From positions 248,001 to 312,000 of the forward strand of contig RSEE01000035.1 of assembly GCA_003971905.1 (NCBI GenBank): a stretch of 64,000 nt of DNA, written 5' to 3'. The translations under genes were made by a program, and so were the position numbers. How positions within the stretch are numbered: position 1 is the first letter of the stretch; the number at the start of each line of letters is the position of its first letter. The DNA comes from Moniliella sp. 'wahieum' (lineage: Eukaryota; Basidiomycota; Moniliellomycetes; Moniliellales; Moniliellaceae). The notes beneath the pieces are model-generated. The model saw only the letters and a program-made list of their open reading frames with translations, was not told the origin of the DNA and ran no database searches. Below are positions 1 through 12,875 of this stretch, piece after piece.

Positions 1-600
1 CCACACGTGTTCGCTACAATCTCACCGCGTTCTCGCCTTTCCCTTGGCCTCATAGTACCTACTAGGATTATTACTACTCTTGATTCCCTCCCCTTAACCC
101 CCCCCACCTACCCCACCCGATGAGCTTGCTGTTGGACGATTGTGGTATTGCATATCGTACTAGTTATCAGCACTCTGATGAAGGATTGCATCAACTTACT
201 GTCCCTTGCATGATCGGTTGCGCCACGCTCGACGCTCGTTGGTTGTTTGGTTGCTTGATCGCTTGATGCTTGATCCGCAGGACCTGCCCCACCCCCATCC
301 CTCTTCCCCATCCTCCCACCAGAGATCATCGATCATACCCCCCGCTTGCCTGCCTTGGGCGGCTGGCCCCACAAGCACCTAGCACCGTTCCTCGACTTAG
401 ACCGGTGACGTCATCCCGGGACGCAGGCCCGAATTGAACGTTGCAGATATGTGGTGTGGTCAGCGATCGTTATCGATGAGGCTGAAACGAGCGCGCCTTG
501 GGCGCTCGGGCTCTCGACGACCAGTACCCCCCCCAGCACCACCACCACCACCACTGCCGTCACTACCACCACCACTGCCACTGTCACCACCACTGCCACC
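1..600. other. 5' flank without a clear gene
   Basis: No convincing coding frame is visible. The stretch from about 537 to 600 is an imperfect CCA/CCACTG trinucleotide repeat that runs into the ATG at 601; its proline- or threonine-rich translations are repeat artefacts. It is probably promoter and 5' leader of the gene that starts at 601. Confidence 0.5.
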
Positions 601-2803
601 ATGGATAGCCAGGGCGGCTACTTCGCCCCAAGTGCATGGGCCTCCCCCTCCTCCCGCACTCCACGGACTCCGACCACACGCTGTCTGCGTTGCCACCCGA
701 CGACCCTGTCCCCCCCCGCAAGTTGACCCCCAAGCAGGAGGAGCGGCTGCGGGCATATGTCGATGACCAGTTTACCACCATCTCTCGCGGCGTGGCCAAA
801 CGGTATGTTCGTGCATCCATTTGGCCCCTACTCTTTGTTCTGACTCATTTGCCCCAGGCACGAAGCGACGAGCTCGCTCCCAACGCTTACAGCCTACCTC
901 AGCGCGGTCAACAACTTGCTTGACATTATTCTCACCATCCCGCTCTATGGGACAACGGTGCACTGCAGATCTCCTATTTGCTTCGCATCACGGCCGTAGT
1001 GTTGGAAGACGTGCCTGGTATTCCCCCGTGGACCCGACCAAGTACCGCTGACGATACCGACCCCGACCAGCTGGCCGTCCGCCTCCCCGATGCCGCACTA
1101 GCCGGACTCAAGTCTGTCCTCTTGACTCTGGAGGCGCTTGATCGGGCTTGGTACAGCGTGCTGTTTGGACGTCAAGTATCCATCTCTTCCTTGCGCTTGC
1201 ACTCGCAGCAGAGTGTTGAGCGCGCCCTCGTCCGACGGCCGCAGGCGCGGACGTGGTGCAAACGTCGAGGGAGCGACCGGAGCACACCAGGCAGATCATC
1301 AGATGGCACTCCGAGCTGTACAAGCCGGTCATCTTCCTCCCGTTACTTCGCCTGCCCCGGGGACGCGGAGGATGTTTTAGCGATGAACGTCGGATGTGGA
1401 AGCCCTCACTTCTTCCCGTTACCTTGCTCTTCTCCCTCCCATGGCGCGGATGCCAAACACACGACTGCCCCCTCGCTTGACCCGAGTGTCGCAAGGGAAG
1501 CCATCCCGTTTTGGGGGGAATAGGTCACGTACTGTCCCTCAGACGGATCGGTGTCCGGTTGCGCAACATTCTTGTTTTGGGCAAGGAGGCCTGTCTTTGC
1601 CTGGTGATAGAGATCCCTCGGCGGACCGCCCCCACCCAAACTGATGGATGAGGTGACAGGTGCCTTGGATGGAGTAGGAAAAGTGGGCGTCATGCCTTCG
1701 CACCGGAACAATGAGGCATTTCGCCAAACCCTCCGACCTAGCCAACACGTTCGGGACCTCTTTGTCGACCAGGGGAATTTGGGCGATGACCTACGTCCTC
1801 GGGAAGAGGTCTTGTCTGGCTCCGAACCTGCAACTCCATCGGCAGCAACCGAGGTCGGCACAGCCGCTGCTTCTACGCTGCCCAAGAATCTAGCCAGCGT
1901 CCCATCTGCGAGACGGAACTGAACGACTATCGTTCAGCACTACAATCCGAGGTGACACGAGTCTACCTACTTGCACAAGAATTCCCAAGTCCTGCTGGCC
2001 CCTCAAGATCGCCCAGAAGCGTTGGAGGAGCAAGAGGAGACTGAAAACGTGATCGCTGAAGGTGGGGGCGATTGGGAGGAACGAGAGCACTACGCCGCTC
2101 TTTGACCGCAATTGGATCCGGATGCGGACGATGACAGTGATGAGGACGATGCCGCGGCCCGTTTGCAGGGAACCCCACAGTACCATCTGATCCGAACCGA
2201 TCTGGGTGGAGTACCTCGTTCGTTAGATGCTATCAACCAGCGTTCGGCGGCGGTGCTGGGGAACAAACGGCCCGCACCTCAAGATACCGAGGATGACGAG
2301 GACGAGGAATGGGAGGATGTTTCGGGGCCAAGTAAACGTACCCGCGGCATGGCGCCAGTATCCGTTTGCTACGGACAAGAAGGAGGTCGAAGAAAACGGA
2401 GAAATCCTGGCCAGAACCAAGAGTTGGATACAGATATTGACGGACCAGCTGTTAGGGAGGCGGACCAATCCGAGGCAAACATGCAGGGGATGATGGTGAT
2501 GGTGAGACGATGATGAGGGCCTTCCTCCCACTCCATCACCAGTGGCTGAACAAGAGGAGGAACAAAGTTCGGGATGGATATGGAAGCCATTGCTGGAATG
2601 GGACCTGGCGTACTCCAAATCGTTCCACCGCACTTTGCGCACCTTAAATGATCTCGATGATCCTCGCCCGGCGACAAGTGAAAGTGGCCAAGGTGCTCGC
2701 TGCACGGCCTATTCATCGTGGCTTGCTATCAATGTGCTATCAATGTACGGGATGTGGTGTATGCTCAACGTACCCAACAAAGAAAAGGTTCAGCGCCCCA
2801 TGA
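601..2803 (+). CDS. unrecognised acidic protein, frame-broken
   Basis: I do not recognise the family. From the ATG at 601 a coherent protein can be followed only by changing frame. The first break lies in the CCCCC run near 646-650. Then comes a helical segment beginning KLTPKQEERLRAYVDDQF. An intron at 803-857 (GTATGT donor, CCCCAG acceptor) follows, then a segment containing LTAYLSAVNNLLDIILTIP. A second missing base, at the GGG of 949-951, restores LQISYLLRITAVVLEDVPG. The frame is less clear beyond 1,180. Later blocks are strongly acidic (about 2,112-2,330, many D/E) and include VEENGEILARTKSWIQI near 2,385-2,440. The last frame I can support ends at a TGA at 2,801-2,803. The continuity of charged, non-repetitive sequence argues for one real gene of roughly 700 residues. 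The start is reasonable, but the 3' half and the exact end are uncertain. Confidence 0.45.
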
Positions 2804-4154
2804 TGTAGTGTTCAAATCCACATAGATTGCTTTGCAACGCAGCTCATTCATCAAAGCATCCCGTCATGGGCGAGCCGCGAACTGCAGCCCAACCCACACG
2901 GTTTAATGTGCTTTTCCTTGGAGGAGCGGTGCGTGAGCTCTGAGTCCCCACTGATTTATTCTTACTTCAAATATTGGTCTTGGGTCTTGAGCGCAAGTGA
3001 GCTCATTGAGCTGCCAGATGGACGTCCGTTTTTGATCTGGACGTCTCGTCTTCGTTGTGAGATTCTCCCTCGTGCCTTTTACGTCTTGTGAGGGCGGAGA
3101 AAACTTTAATGGGCACTTGGGTCTTTTCGTGTTGGCTGTTCCTGTTCCTAGGACACTTCCCCATTGTGATCGTGCTCCTTTGAAAGTCATTCGCCTTTAT
3201 CCCTTCCTTAGCTTTCTACTTTATTGTATGTTTTGCTTCCTTACAGTTCCTGTATGTATATAATAGCCTTTTTCTACTATGTTTTTCCCTTCGCGGGTCA
3301 TTTTGTAACAACATATCATCTTTTACGAATCCATCCTCGACCCACCAGACAACACTCGCGTTACTCGCCAGCTCACCAGCAGTCCCACCGACCTGCTTCA
3401 GGGACCACCCCTTGGTCTTCCGAACCCATCCGCCCATATGGAGGCATCCTTTGCCGTCGATCTCCTCCTGATGCAGTCTCCTCTGTACGACTCCGCTGTC
3501 ATATCTGGAGTTGAGAGTTGTCTGTGACAGGGCCGGTCCGATCCTCAGTCCTTGTCTGTGTCAACCTTGCGGCCAACCTTTCAAATGATTCTGCGTCCAA
3601 ACAGGCACGTCACGTTTTGTCATTTTGAGGATGTCTCCATGTTTGCCCCCCATTTCGCGTGTTTTGTTCCAGCACGAATCCCATTCAAGTCCTGATCTTG
3701 TCTTTCATGCATAATATCCCGACATTCTCCCCATGCTGCGGTAAGTTCCCCAACCTCAAGCGAAAACAGCCAAGTCCCTCTTTCAGGGACTCGTCGTTCC
3801 AGGGCAAGAGACATCCAGTCCCGCGTTGCATGGCCGTGTTTCGTTTGGATGATTCTTCTACTTCCTGATCAAAACACTGTCATTCCCAACAGCATCAAGG
3901 TGCTCAACACAAAGTCACTTTTATTTTCCAACCGCCCCCTTCATGGCTTCTCAACGGCTCCTACCTTTCTATATCTCTCCGCGGTCATATGATCTCATCT
4001 CTGTCTCTTATCTCCGTATGAAGTGCTGGCAGCCTCTCCGATATCCCTAGATCGCGTCCATTTCATTGACAGAGCTTAAGGCTGGGACAGGGGGAACGCT
4101 ACGTCTAAACCGAACCGTTCATCTTGCGGGGGTTATTTGAAAGCGCCACTAAGG

Positions 4155-4466
4155 TCAAGGAACCAGGGGGATCGCCAGGATATCAGGACCCTCCGGCTCA
4201 CGCCATCCGGTCCCGTACCCTAGGAAGCGCGTGTGGACACGGATGAACGTAGTTGACATCCGAGCGAGGAACCATTTCCACTGAGACTTAGTAGCCAAAT
4301 CCTTCCAATGCGCAAACAACTTGCCCGCTATCTTGGTGCCGTAGTATCCTCGCATCGTCAATACCAGGGGGAAAAACGGCTCTTGAGTGCGTTCCTGGTA
4401 CTTGGCGTTCTTGTCGCATTCTGCTTGTTCAAGCAGCCGAAGCAGCTCCTTCTCCCGGCGTTCCAA
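4155..4466 (-). mobile_element. possible LINE reverse-transcriptase C-terminal remnant
   Basis: A 103-codon minus-strand frame reads FFPLVLTMRGYYGTKIAGKL and then a segment with ARMSTTFIRVHTRFL. The layout resembles the region after the reverse-transcriptase domain of fungal LINE-type elements, where a 'PFV...RG..G' block is followed by helices ending in an aromatic/Arg-rich stretch. No catalytic YADD box, endonuclease or poly-A tail could be found nearby, so at best it is a short 3' fragment. The family assignment is by resemblance only. Confidence 0.3.
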
Positions 4467-6190
4467 GGTGTTGCGGTGCTCTCATGCACCACCCTCCGGT
4501 ACGCGCTCTGCGCCTCCAGCGATCCCTTGTTGCGCAGGGTGGGTCTACCTCCATTCCTGATCCTCCGAGTGCTCCGGGCCCCATCACGCGGTAGTCGGTG
4601 CGCTGCGTCCTCTGTCTCTTCCCATCCTCTTCCTCCACCATAGGTTCGTTGACGTGGTGTCGGGGATGGAGCGTATGAGCTGTGGAGAATGGGCTCCCGC
4701 ACTGGCTCATGCAACGCACCAAACTTAGCCTGGGTGCGGGTGCAACATGATGTGCTCCAGCGAGGATATGACGCCCCACTTGCACATGCCATGCTGAGCG
4801 TGTGGTGCGGCACAGCGTGCGGAGCTGGAGACCGACCTGGACCTGCGGGTCAGAGAGCTTGAGGCACGGGGCAGAGAATGGCGGAGAGCCACAGTTGTGG
4901 CTCAGCGAGATTATATTATCCCTCGATTCGCCCTGTGCACTTTTTACATCAGCTGCCCCGTGCCACCTTCCACGCCCCTGCAGCCAGCAAGCATCGGTTA
5001 TATTATTTCTCTATATCGGTGTTGGCGACGGTGGAACGGTGGCTACGGTGGCGACGTTCGCCCCAGCTGACCGGGCCGTAGGCCCGGTGGTGGTCCTCCT
5101 TGTCGGTGATATTATTTCTCACGAGGAAGTGCTATCGGATGATATTCTTAGTGCCTTCGCTTCTGTTGGGGGGGTAGTGCTGGGGCTCTCCGGCACGACC
5201 CTCAGTGGATCGGTGACGTTCCTTAGCCGTGCGGAGAGTTCCGCTCGTAGGGCGCGCACGCCCTGCTCGCTTCATCTCCCTTCTCTCTCTCCTGTCTCCT
5301 TTTACCTTCAGACGTGCTTGAAGACTTGTGGCTCACCACTTTGCCTTCACACCATGTTGAAGGCTGATTTGCAGCTGATTCGTAGGATCGCGAGTGCTCC
5401 AAAGTCGCATTCTAGCAGCTTCTCTGCTTCGCTCTGTCAACATCTATGCCAATGTGATGGGGCTTAGACAGGAGGCCAGTGGCCCCACCTCTTCCCGCGT
5501 TGCTCTCCTCGCAATATGGCCACAATAATTTACTTCACCCGTTCTCATCAGCGCTTCTGTTGCTACGCACCGAACGGCATTGACTTCCAGAGGGAAATCG
5601 GACGTGTCTTACACATCACAGCTTCCCTGACCCATCTGCCCAGTGCACAGGCTTGCTCAACCAGTCTGAACAGCAGCCACCGTTGCAGTGACATTTTCAG
5701 TGCCATCACTGTCCCTTTGTCCGATCAAAAGTACGTCCCCACCCCGTTGTCGTCAGCAGGTCATCTGACTTTTTTCACTCATCGCCCCTCAAGCTATCTA
5801 CTGGGCTGGACGAGTGCATGGAAAAATTTCGAGGCCATTGCGGACACGCATCTTCCGCAAGGTTACTCTGAACATTGTATCGCCTGGCGTGCGACCCGTG
5901 TACAATTCACCCACCACCGTCACATCGCAATAACCAGGGCATAAATAACAGAGAGGAGGATGCACGGGACATTGAAGGCACTGCAGTCAATCTCTTGACG
6001 CAGAGGGCACAGATGCCGAGGACGACGACCGCACAGATGACTCTGAGACTGAAGAGTGATTCGGCGGCTATATATTTCAAAGACCTCTCAATGGCAAGCC
6101 CCCAATCCATATTGCCCCATCGCAATGCAGAAAGTACCCTCGAAGACGATTGCACTGCATTCGATGGTGCTAGAATGAGTAGTAGTATAA

Positions 6191-6580
6191 AATGTAATAC
6201 CAATAGTAACCCAGGAAGAGCGACATAGGAGGATCAGATCCGTTAGATACGTCGCCCATGGGCACGTCAATAACGTTTCTGACGTTCAAGGGGATGACAT
6301 CGAGGACATATCTGACGTTCAGGGTGGTGACATCGACGACGTCACTGACCTGCAGCGCGCTGACAGAATTGCCTCACCCACGGCAAATTACTCCTCCGAC
6401 ATTTTTGAAGGTGTTTTATATATCAAAGACATAAATGATGCTTTTCGTGATCCGCTGTGTACGTGTAATTTTTCAGACGCCTCCAGGCTGTGGGGCCAAC
6501 GACGCATACAAAAGTTGCTAGCATGGGACCACCCGATGTCCACCCCAAATCAAAAGACTGGTGGCATAGTGATTGACTGA
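6191..6580 (+). pseudogene. start-less open frame with internal duplication, origin unknown
   Basis: A frame of about 129 codons is open from after a TAA near 6,188 to a TGA at about 6,578-6,580 but lacks an early ATG. It contains a near-duplicate acidic unit, SDVQGDDIED followed by SDVQGGDIDD, about 33 bp apart at 6,280-6,345. A more ordinary-looking segment follows, including FSDASRLWGQRRIQKLLAWD. It has no recognisable domain. It may be an exon of a decayed transposon protein or host gene. Confidence 0.3.
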
Positions 6581-8749
6581 TGGTCACAGAGTACTTCCGG
6601 TTTCTCACGACTAAAGCCATCAAGGATGCGGGGACTTCGAAGGCTTGGCGGAGGAGATCTGCCCAGCGGTCTGGTACCGGTGAGGAGGGAGATGGTGGAC
6701 TAAGGAATGAATTACTGAGGGCACAGAAGCCTCGGAAGATCTACTCCGGAATAAACCGGAGGCGGAATGGGCTGGGCCGCATGTGCGTCTCACCCAACAG
6801 CCAGCACCAGTGGATTTCCACCGACCGGATCGTTGCCACTCGGTGACGTTGTACCTGATATGGATCATACGCCCAGCGATTTGATTGGCGTGGACGGTGC
6901 CGCATCGGCATCCCAATTCTCAACCCCATTGTCCGGCTTGAGTGCATGCCGTGTTCAGAGTTGCTGCTCGCCCTTATTTTTGCCTCTGATCTGGATGGCA
7001 AAGGGGTATCATCATTCCCCCAAGAGACCCATACGTCTCACGCGCGTGGCAGAGGACCGTACAAAAATGAGAGGAGAAACGCACCGACGGGCAACCAGCC
7101 CAATGCATCCGCCAGCAGACGCTAGATGTGTTATGAGATTGCTCGAACGTGCAAAAAAAAGGAGAGGCCCTGATTGCGACAGTTGTGCCCAGATGCAATG
7201 AACAACGCATAATATTGTTTTTGATTTTGGGTGAAGCCAGTTGATGTGAGTACTAATGAAGTGTGGTAATCGAGGACGAAAGTTTTTGAGCATGGTAACT
7301 TGAACTGTTGCAGCCATGCCCCGTGCAGTATCTGATAATGGTTCTCTAAAAGGGCACGTGACTGACACAAAGACACTGGCAAAACTGAGGCATAGAAGGG
7401 CCATATTGAATACAAACGAAAATGGTTCCATGTATAATCCAACCCAATGAATCCAATGCATGCATTTCAATTTGTAGTGATGTTGGTGTGCTCACCTTTT
7501 TCTATGGGTTATGCGAAATTGGGTGAATCTTAACTTCACCCTCTGTAGAAATTAGATCGAGCAGTTAGAAGCCTTGGTGAGGAATGAACAAGGATATTGG
7601 GGCAGAGTTTCCTGTCAAGGAGGAGGTACATCCACTCCAAGTACCTCCTAACAGGGAATGGTCCGTTCTCCCGGGAGTTGTTTCTTGCGATTGTTTAGTT
7701 GCTTTGAGAACCCAATAATATTCGCTCGGGATGTGCATTAGCCAGGTTTTTAAACCCCACCGGACTAACAAGGCATAACAGTAAGGTTAAACAGGGAAAG
7801 AGCGAGACGATCGTGACGAAGAAAGAATATGGGCGAGATCAGCCAAACTATGACAGGACATATGCGAGCACTGATAAGCCGCAAAGTGGTCGGCGGATTC
7901 AACGCGCTCTCTTGGCTTTCGTCACTCCCACAAAAAGCTCAATACCCAGGCATGCAAAAGGACTATAGGCCTGTCGTCGGTCTCGCAATCGCATTTGGGT
8001 CAGTCTACCCCCACATGGCCATGCCTTCTCCTCCGTTAACTAGTCACTGGGTGTGAGTTCATGTAGTGTACTCTTTGTGAAGGGAAGTCTGATATTGCGG
8101 ACCTCCATAGACTCTATCCAATTTAAGATCCGAGACTTGTGATATCTCAACATATCCCGCTCCCAAGCCCAACCCCAAGTTCGACGGGTAGAAGCCTGAT
8201 GTGCAGCAGTGCCCAACGACGCATTGTTCTCATTTGAGCCCAACATGTACGCAATGGTTTATGGTTTCCCTGTGAGTGATTGACTGGTATCCTCACCTCT
8301 CATCGTCAACTATGAATCCGCAGTAGAGAACAAAGCCCACATCTGTTAGTTATCGGCTCTGTGCTTTCCGTCCTCTGGCCTCTGTCAGCTTTCTACATGT
8401 ATCTCAGCTGCTGCTTAGTGTTTCGGCATTCCTGACTTCAACCTACTATCAAGCTTCCAACACCCCAGAACTCGGACTCCTGGCTTCGATCCCGGTTCCC
8501 ACTTTCAGTCCAAATTCGGGTAGTTAAGAACCACGAACTCCCGTTTGAATTTGGTATTCTCTAGTCTCCCGATATCCCTGCTGCAAGTGTACACACCAGT
8601 GGACATTAGTAGGCAGCGGTAGTATGGTCATTACCCTGTAAGCTTCTGGGAGAACAATGCTACCAGGTAACCAAGTGACAGCAGTCATAGTCCTCGATGA
8701 AGACAATACATTCATCAGTGGCGTCAGGGAGAGCAGGGAAATCTTGAAG

Positions 8750-9250
8750 GTGGTTAGTCTGAAGTCTCCGGGGTTTACGGGTAGGTGAGGCAGCGGAGAA
8801 CCAACAGTGCCACAGCTGAGGCTGGATAGGGGCGGCTGTCGAAGTGGATAGTGGAAAGGAAAACACACGCGATAAGCTGATACGGGGAATCGACGCGGCC
8901 CGAAGAAAGGCTCGCGCGACAGGGCGGATGGGAAGCTAGAGGACGGGTTGGAAGATGAGGAGGCAGCTATAAGCGGAGACGAGGTTGTGCCTGTACTGAA
9001 TCCATTGGCTGAAAAAACGGGTTGGAGGTGGACAGAAACCAGGGGGGAAGGACGAGAATGGGAAGGTGAAGCTACTATCAAATGGGAAAAAAAACGGATA
9101 CAAAACGGGTTTATAACAAAAAGGAAAGCCATGTCAACAGAAGGGTTGGTTGCCGCAGGCGCAACGAAGAAGGATAAAGTAAGTGGTGACAGTGCGACAG
9201 TCGTCAAAGACACCGGAAACTTATTAGTGGCCTCATTTAGGCCAATCACA
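8750..9250 (+). mobile_element. diverged LTR-like repeat, copy B
   Basis: This stretch aligns, same orientation, with the solo LTR at 11,728-12,393. Shared blocks include GGGAATCGACGCG, GGCTCGCGCGAC, CCTGTACTG followed by an ATTGGC block, an ACATGTCAA-type block, and GTGGCC..TTTAGGCC at the right end (about 9,229-9,243). The copies are heavily diverged and the left end could not be placed. Homology to a third copy near 60.75-61.0 kb continues to the right beyond the LTR-equivalent end, so this copy may keep part of the internal region. Confidence 0.5.
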
Positions 9251-11209
9251 ACTTTTTGACTTGAGCGGGGCGACTATTGTCGCGCGATGCATGGCTATAC
9301 TCGGGTACATCATACATGGTTTAAGCAACCATCATCACACTTGGTTAGACTTCGAAGCGCGCTCTCCAACTAAGGCATGTGCAGAGCAGGCGGGCCTTAC
9401 TTAGATTGGACTCAGATCCAAAAACGCAGCCTGTAACAGTTCGGGGGGTTCCCTTTACAGGGCCTTTGGGTTCTCGTGTTTTTTGTAACGGTCCCGTGCG
9501 TTTCTGCGGCGTCTCCTTGTTCCCCCCGGTTGCCAGGGTAGCCCTACCCTTTGCTTTTCACACCCATTCCATGTGGGCACATCCTCGTTCTTTATTCCCG
9601 ATGCTCAGGCGCTCTTCCAGCTCTTCCCGCCCCACCCCGTTGCCACGATGCCCAGGATGGCCTTTCCCAATCATCGGAACTTCCCCAAAAGTTACCTGGG
9701 CTCGATTTCTCTGTGAGAAGCTCAAAGTACCAAGGGGCCACGGGCAACTATTATATACCATCAAAAAGACTGAATAGGTAGGGTCGAGGATCACCTTGAC
9801 CTTCGGAATTCTCAGCCGCCAACCACAATCCTTAACTAGATTGGGGTTGAGACCGAGCTCGGCTATTATGGTTGCGCAGAGCATCGAGATTTCGATAGGG
9901 TCAAATTCGAGAATGCCCATCATAACAGATGGAGGGGGAGATGTGCATATGTGGGGTCTAAATAGGGCAAGGAAGGGGACAGGTGAGAGACTGGGAACAG
10001 AGGGGCCAACAGACCGGAGAACACATTTTCTTTCAGCAGGAGGAAGGAAAACATTGAAAGCAGCGAGTTGCATTCAGTTTCAAATGGAAACAGAGTGTAC
10101 GCTGAGCGGGAAGGGAAACCATAGGCCATCAAGGGCGATTATTGTCACAACAAGGAATAGGCTGGATGAATGTGGCCACTGCGTCTCGGCTATCGGGCAT
10201 ATGGCATCATCGTCCAACGATCTTCGCGGACGGGATTGGGTTAGGGCATTTAGCACTGAGCTATGTCGGCTCGTTTGGGTTCAGACCTGATGGGGAGTGT
10301 CTTGAAGTAGATTAGGTTGGGGCCCGAACAATGACGGAGGAAGCACCTGGACTCAGTCGGACCCGCCGACGGCTCGCCTTCGTTCATAATTTCTCACGCA
10401 CTCCTTATTACAAGGCGCATCCTCAGTTCTACAAGGAGACTGCTTCCATCCCGGGGGTGCGAAAGGTAACAAAGGATATGCATGTTCTCCTTGTCGAGAG
10501 GGGTATCGTTCGCTGTTCTGATCTGGTTCTCCTCCTTGGATCATTGAGAATATTATTGGTGTCGCGGGCTTCTGCGTGCGCAAACCGAATCCCAGTGTGC
10601 GGGACAAACTCAATGGTGCACACATCTTCGTCCTTCGAGCGAAGGCGTGATGCGTGAGTGAACGCATTCTTTGGGAGTATGGATATGAAAGGGAGTCAGA
10701 GGGCTCTCGTGGCACATGAGTCACCCCTCACCTTTTGGATCCAGGCCTGAGAGAGAGACCGGGCCAGCACAGCTGGCACAAAGCCATTTCCCCGTACCGC
10801 CACGCTGGTCAGGATCCTGGGCGAGGAGTTCCAAGCTTCTGGAGATTCTGGCCATCTTTCATTCTTAACAGACGCATCTTGTACTAAGAAGGCTGTTGAA
10901 ATGCGAGGGGGGTACTATAAAGAAGGCGAAGTGAGATACATGGGAACTTTGGAGAGGAACCAATCTCCGCCCGTGTCACAAAGGCAGGAAATACCGCGTT
11001 TAGGTTGACAGTCCCAAAAGGTGGATACGGACGGAGAGCGGTGTGGCGGTGGAGGATATTATAGCCAGCTTTTTCAGTTGGGGACAAGTTTGGTCATCTC
11101 TGCTGGTGTCCACAAAAAGAGACCTGCACATGTGAGGCTGTTGTTGCACGGATGAATTGCGGGTTACACTAGCGACACGGCCATCAATGGCATGTAGCTA
11201 TAGCAGCGT

Positions 11210-11212
11210 TTT

Positions 11213-11242
<30 letters not shown>
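11210..11242. repeat. TTC/GAA microsatellite
   Basis: About ten uninterrupted TTC units. It lies in the gene-poor region and is not in a supportable coding frame. Confidence 0.9.
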
Positions 11243-11244
<2 letters not shown>

Positions 11245-11727
11245 CTCCATATCCCATTAGCTGTACCATATAATATAGTTTTAATTCTATGGCACAAGAG
11301 AGAGTCTGGGGAGCGTATGCCGGTAGATGCTCGCTAGTATACGTCCGGTATCCACTGAACAGGTGCTATGAAAGCAGATGGGAAAGATAATTATCAGGGT
11401 ACAGTCTTTTTCATCGGAGGAAAGGAGGCGAGGTATATATATACCTGGAGGAAGAGAACATGCGAGATGAGTCACACAGAGAAGAAAGGGGAGCATATAG
11501 ACAAAGGGGAAACAGGGTCTAGAACAGATCAGGGTCCACAGCCAATTTGGTGACAGTGTGGTAAGGTGGGTCTGATCCTGACAATATATGTGTCCGACCA
11601 AAACGAAACGCCTGTTTGGCTCTATAATCAGTGTCAGATGTATAGGGGTGGTCTCTTCTGACCGAAGATCCGTCGTATATCTCCAGAAGAGTGGCTATCG
11701 CGGACGATTAGGATCCAAACAAGATAC

Positions 11728-12393
11728 TGTCACGGGCGGGCGCCGCCAGGGGCCGCCCCTGGGTTTTTGGGGGGGTACAATCTTAGGCGACGGTAGGTCG
11801 ACTCACGGTAGTTTCGGGCTTGGGCTGGTTGGTGTATCCGAGCGGAGCTAGGGACGAGGAGAGGCCTTTGGTGGGGCGGCTGCACGTGTGGCAAGGCTGC
11901 GTATGCACCGGCTTGGGCCATAGTACGTGTCGAAGCCTCCGGGACTTAGGGACGGGAGGAGCAGAGGGGGGACAAACATGCCTCAACGGAGACTGGGGAA
12001 TCGACGCGACCAAAGGAGGGCTCGCGCGACGGGACTGACGAAGGGCTGGGAGGACGAGGTCGGAGGAGATGTCGTACGCTAACAAGACGAGCTGCCTGTA
12101 CTGGATCAATTGGCGGAAAACGGGCAGGAGTCGGACAGGATAGGCGGGAAAAGGACGAAAGATGAGACGACAATGGAAGGTGGGGGAAAAGATCCCATCA
12201 ACCAGGGGTACAGGCAGGATCAAAAGGGAAAACAGAGACAAGAGGTGTGTAGAAAGGAAGACATGTCAAAAGCGGGGTTGGTCGCCACAGCGCGACCGAG
12301 AAAGGAAACGGAAACGGAAACGGGGACGGGACGGCTGACGCCGCTACGGCACTGGAAGCTCGGTGGCCTTGTTTAGGCCGGCGGCCCGTGACA
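11728..12393. mobile_element. solo LTR with 5-bp target duplication
   Basis: The 666-bp element begins TGTCACGGGC and ends GCCCGTGACA, a perfect 10-bp terminal inverted repeat with the canonical TG...CA ends of LTR retrotransposons. It is flanked directly by GATAC on both sides (11,723-11,727 and 12,394-12,398), a 5-bp target-site duplication as made by Ty3/Ty1-type integrases. There is no internal gag-pol and no second LTR adjacent, so it is a solo LTR left by LTR-LTR recombination. The perfect termini and duplication suggest it is relatively young. A DNA transposon with short inverted repeats is a less likely alternative, because only 10 bp are inverted and the ends are TG/CA. The parent element's superfamily cannot be told from the LTR alone. 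Confidence 0.8.
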
Positions 12394-12856
12394 GATACAT
12401 AGTAGCATTTTTGAAGACAAAAGTTGTTTTGTGTTTTCTATGGGGGAGAGGAGCATATGATGTTAGAAACGAGGAAGTGTGATTGTAAAGCCATAACGAA
12501 GAACATTGTGCGAGAATATAAAATTTTGTGGGGCTCTGGAGAGCGGGGAGGGGGAGGAAAAGGTGGGAAGCCAAAGCAGGTCGCCGAGGTAGAGCGGTGA
12601 GGGTAAAGGTCTCGAGTGCACAGATTATATCAGAGAGCGAGCGAGCGCCGGTAGAATATGCAGGAAAAGGAAGTTTGCAGACTAAGAGAGCCTGGTAGTC
12701 CGCGGACTATTGGCGACATGGCGGTGTGGGGCGACACTGAAGATGAACTTGAAGGGCAAGAGGCGCTCATAACTACGTACGGTTGTCACGATGCCCCTCG
12801 CTGGGGCGTGCGAAGCGTTTAGTGGGGTGCAAGTTAAGGTGCAAGGCACAAGGCCA

Positions 12857-12875
12857 GGGGGGGGGGGGGGGGGGG
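12857..12875. repeat. poly-G tract (19 G)
   Basis: An uninterrupted run of G in non-coding sequence. Its length is unreliable if the assembly miscounts homopolymers, as the genes elsewhere suggest. Confidence 0.85.

Noticed and set aside
8440..8520. Possible tRNA because of a GGCTTCGATCCC B-box-like word
   Set aside because: No matching A box, acceptor stem or anticodon arm could be drawn around it.
8750..9250. Repeat-induced point mutation (RIP) as the cause of divergence between copies A and B
   Set aside because: Some differences are G-to-A or C-to-T, but indels and transversions are also common; a dinucleotide count over many copies would be needed.
11728..12393. Non-autonomous DNA transposon (MITE)
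   Set aside because: Only ten terminal bases are inverted, ends are TG...CA, and the 5-bp duplication and size fit a solo LTR better.
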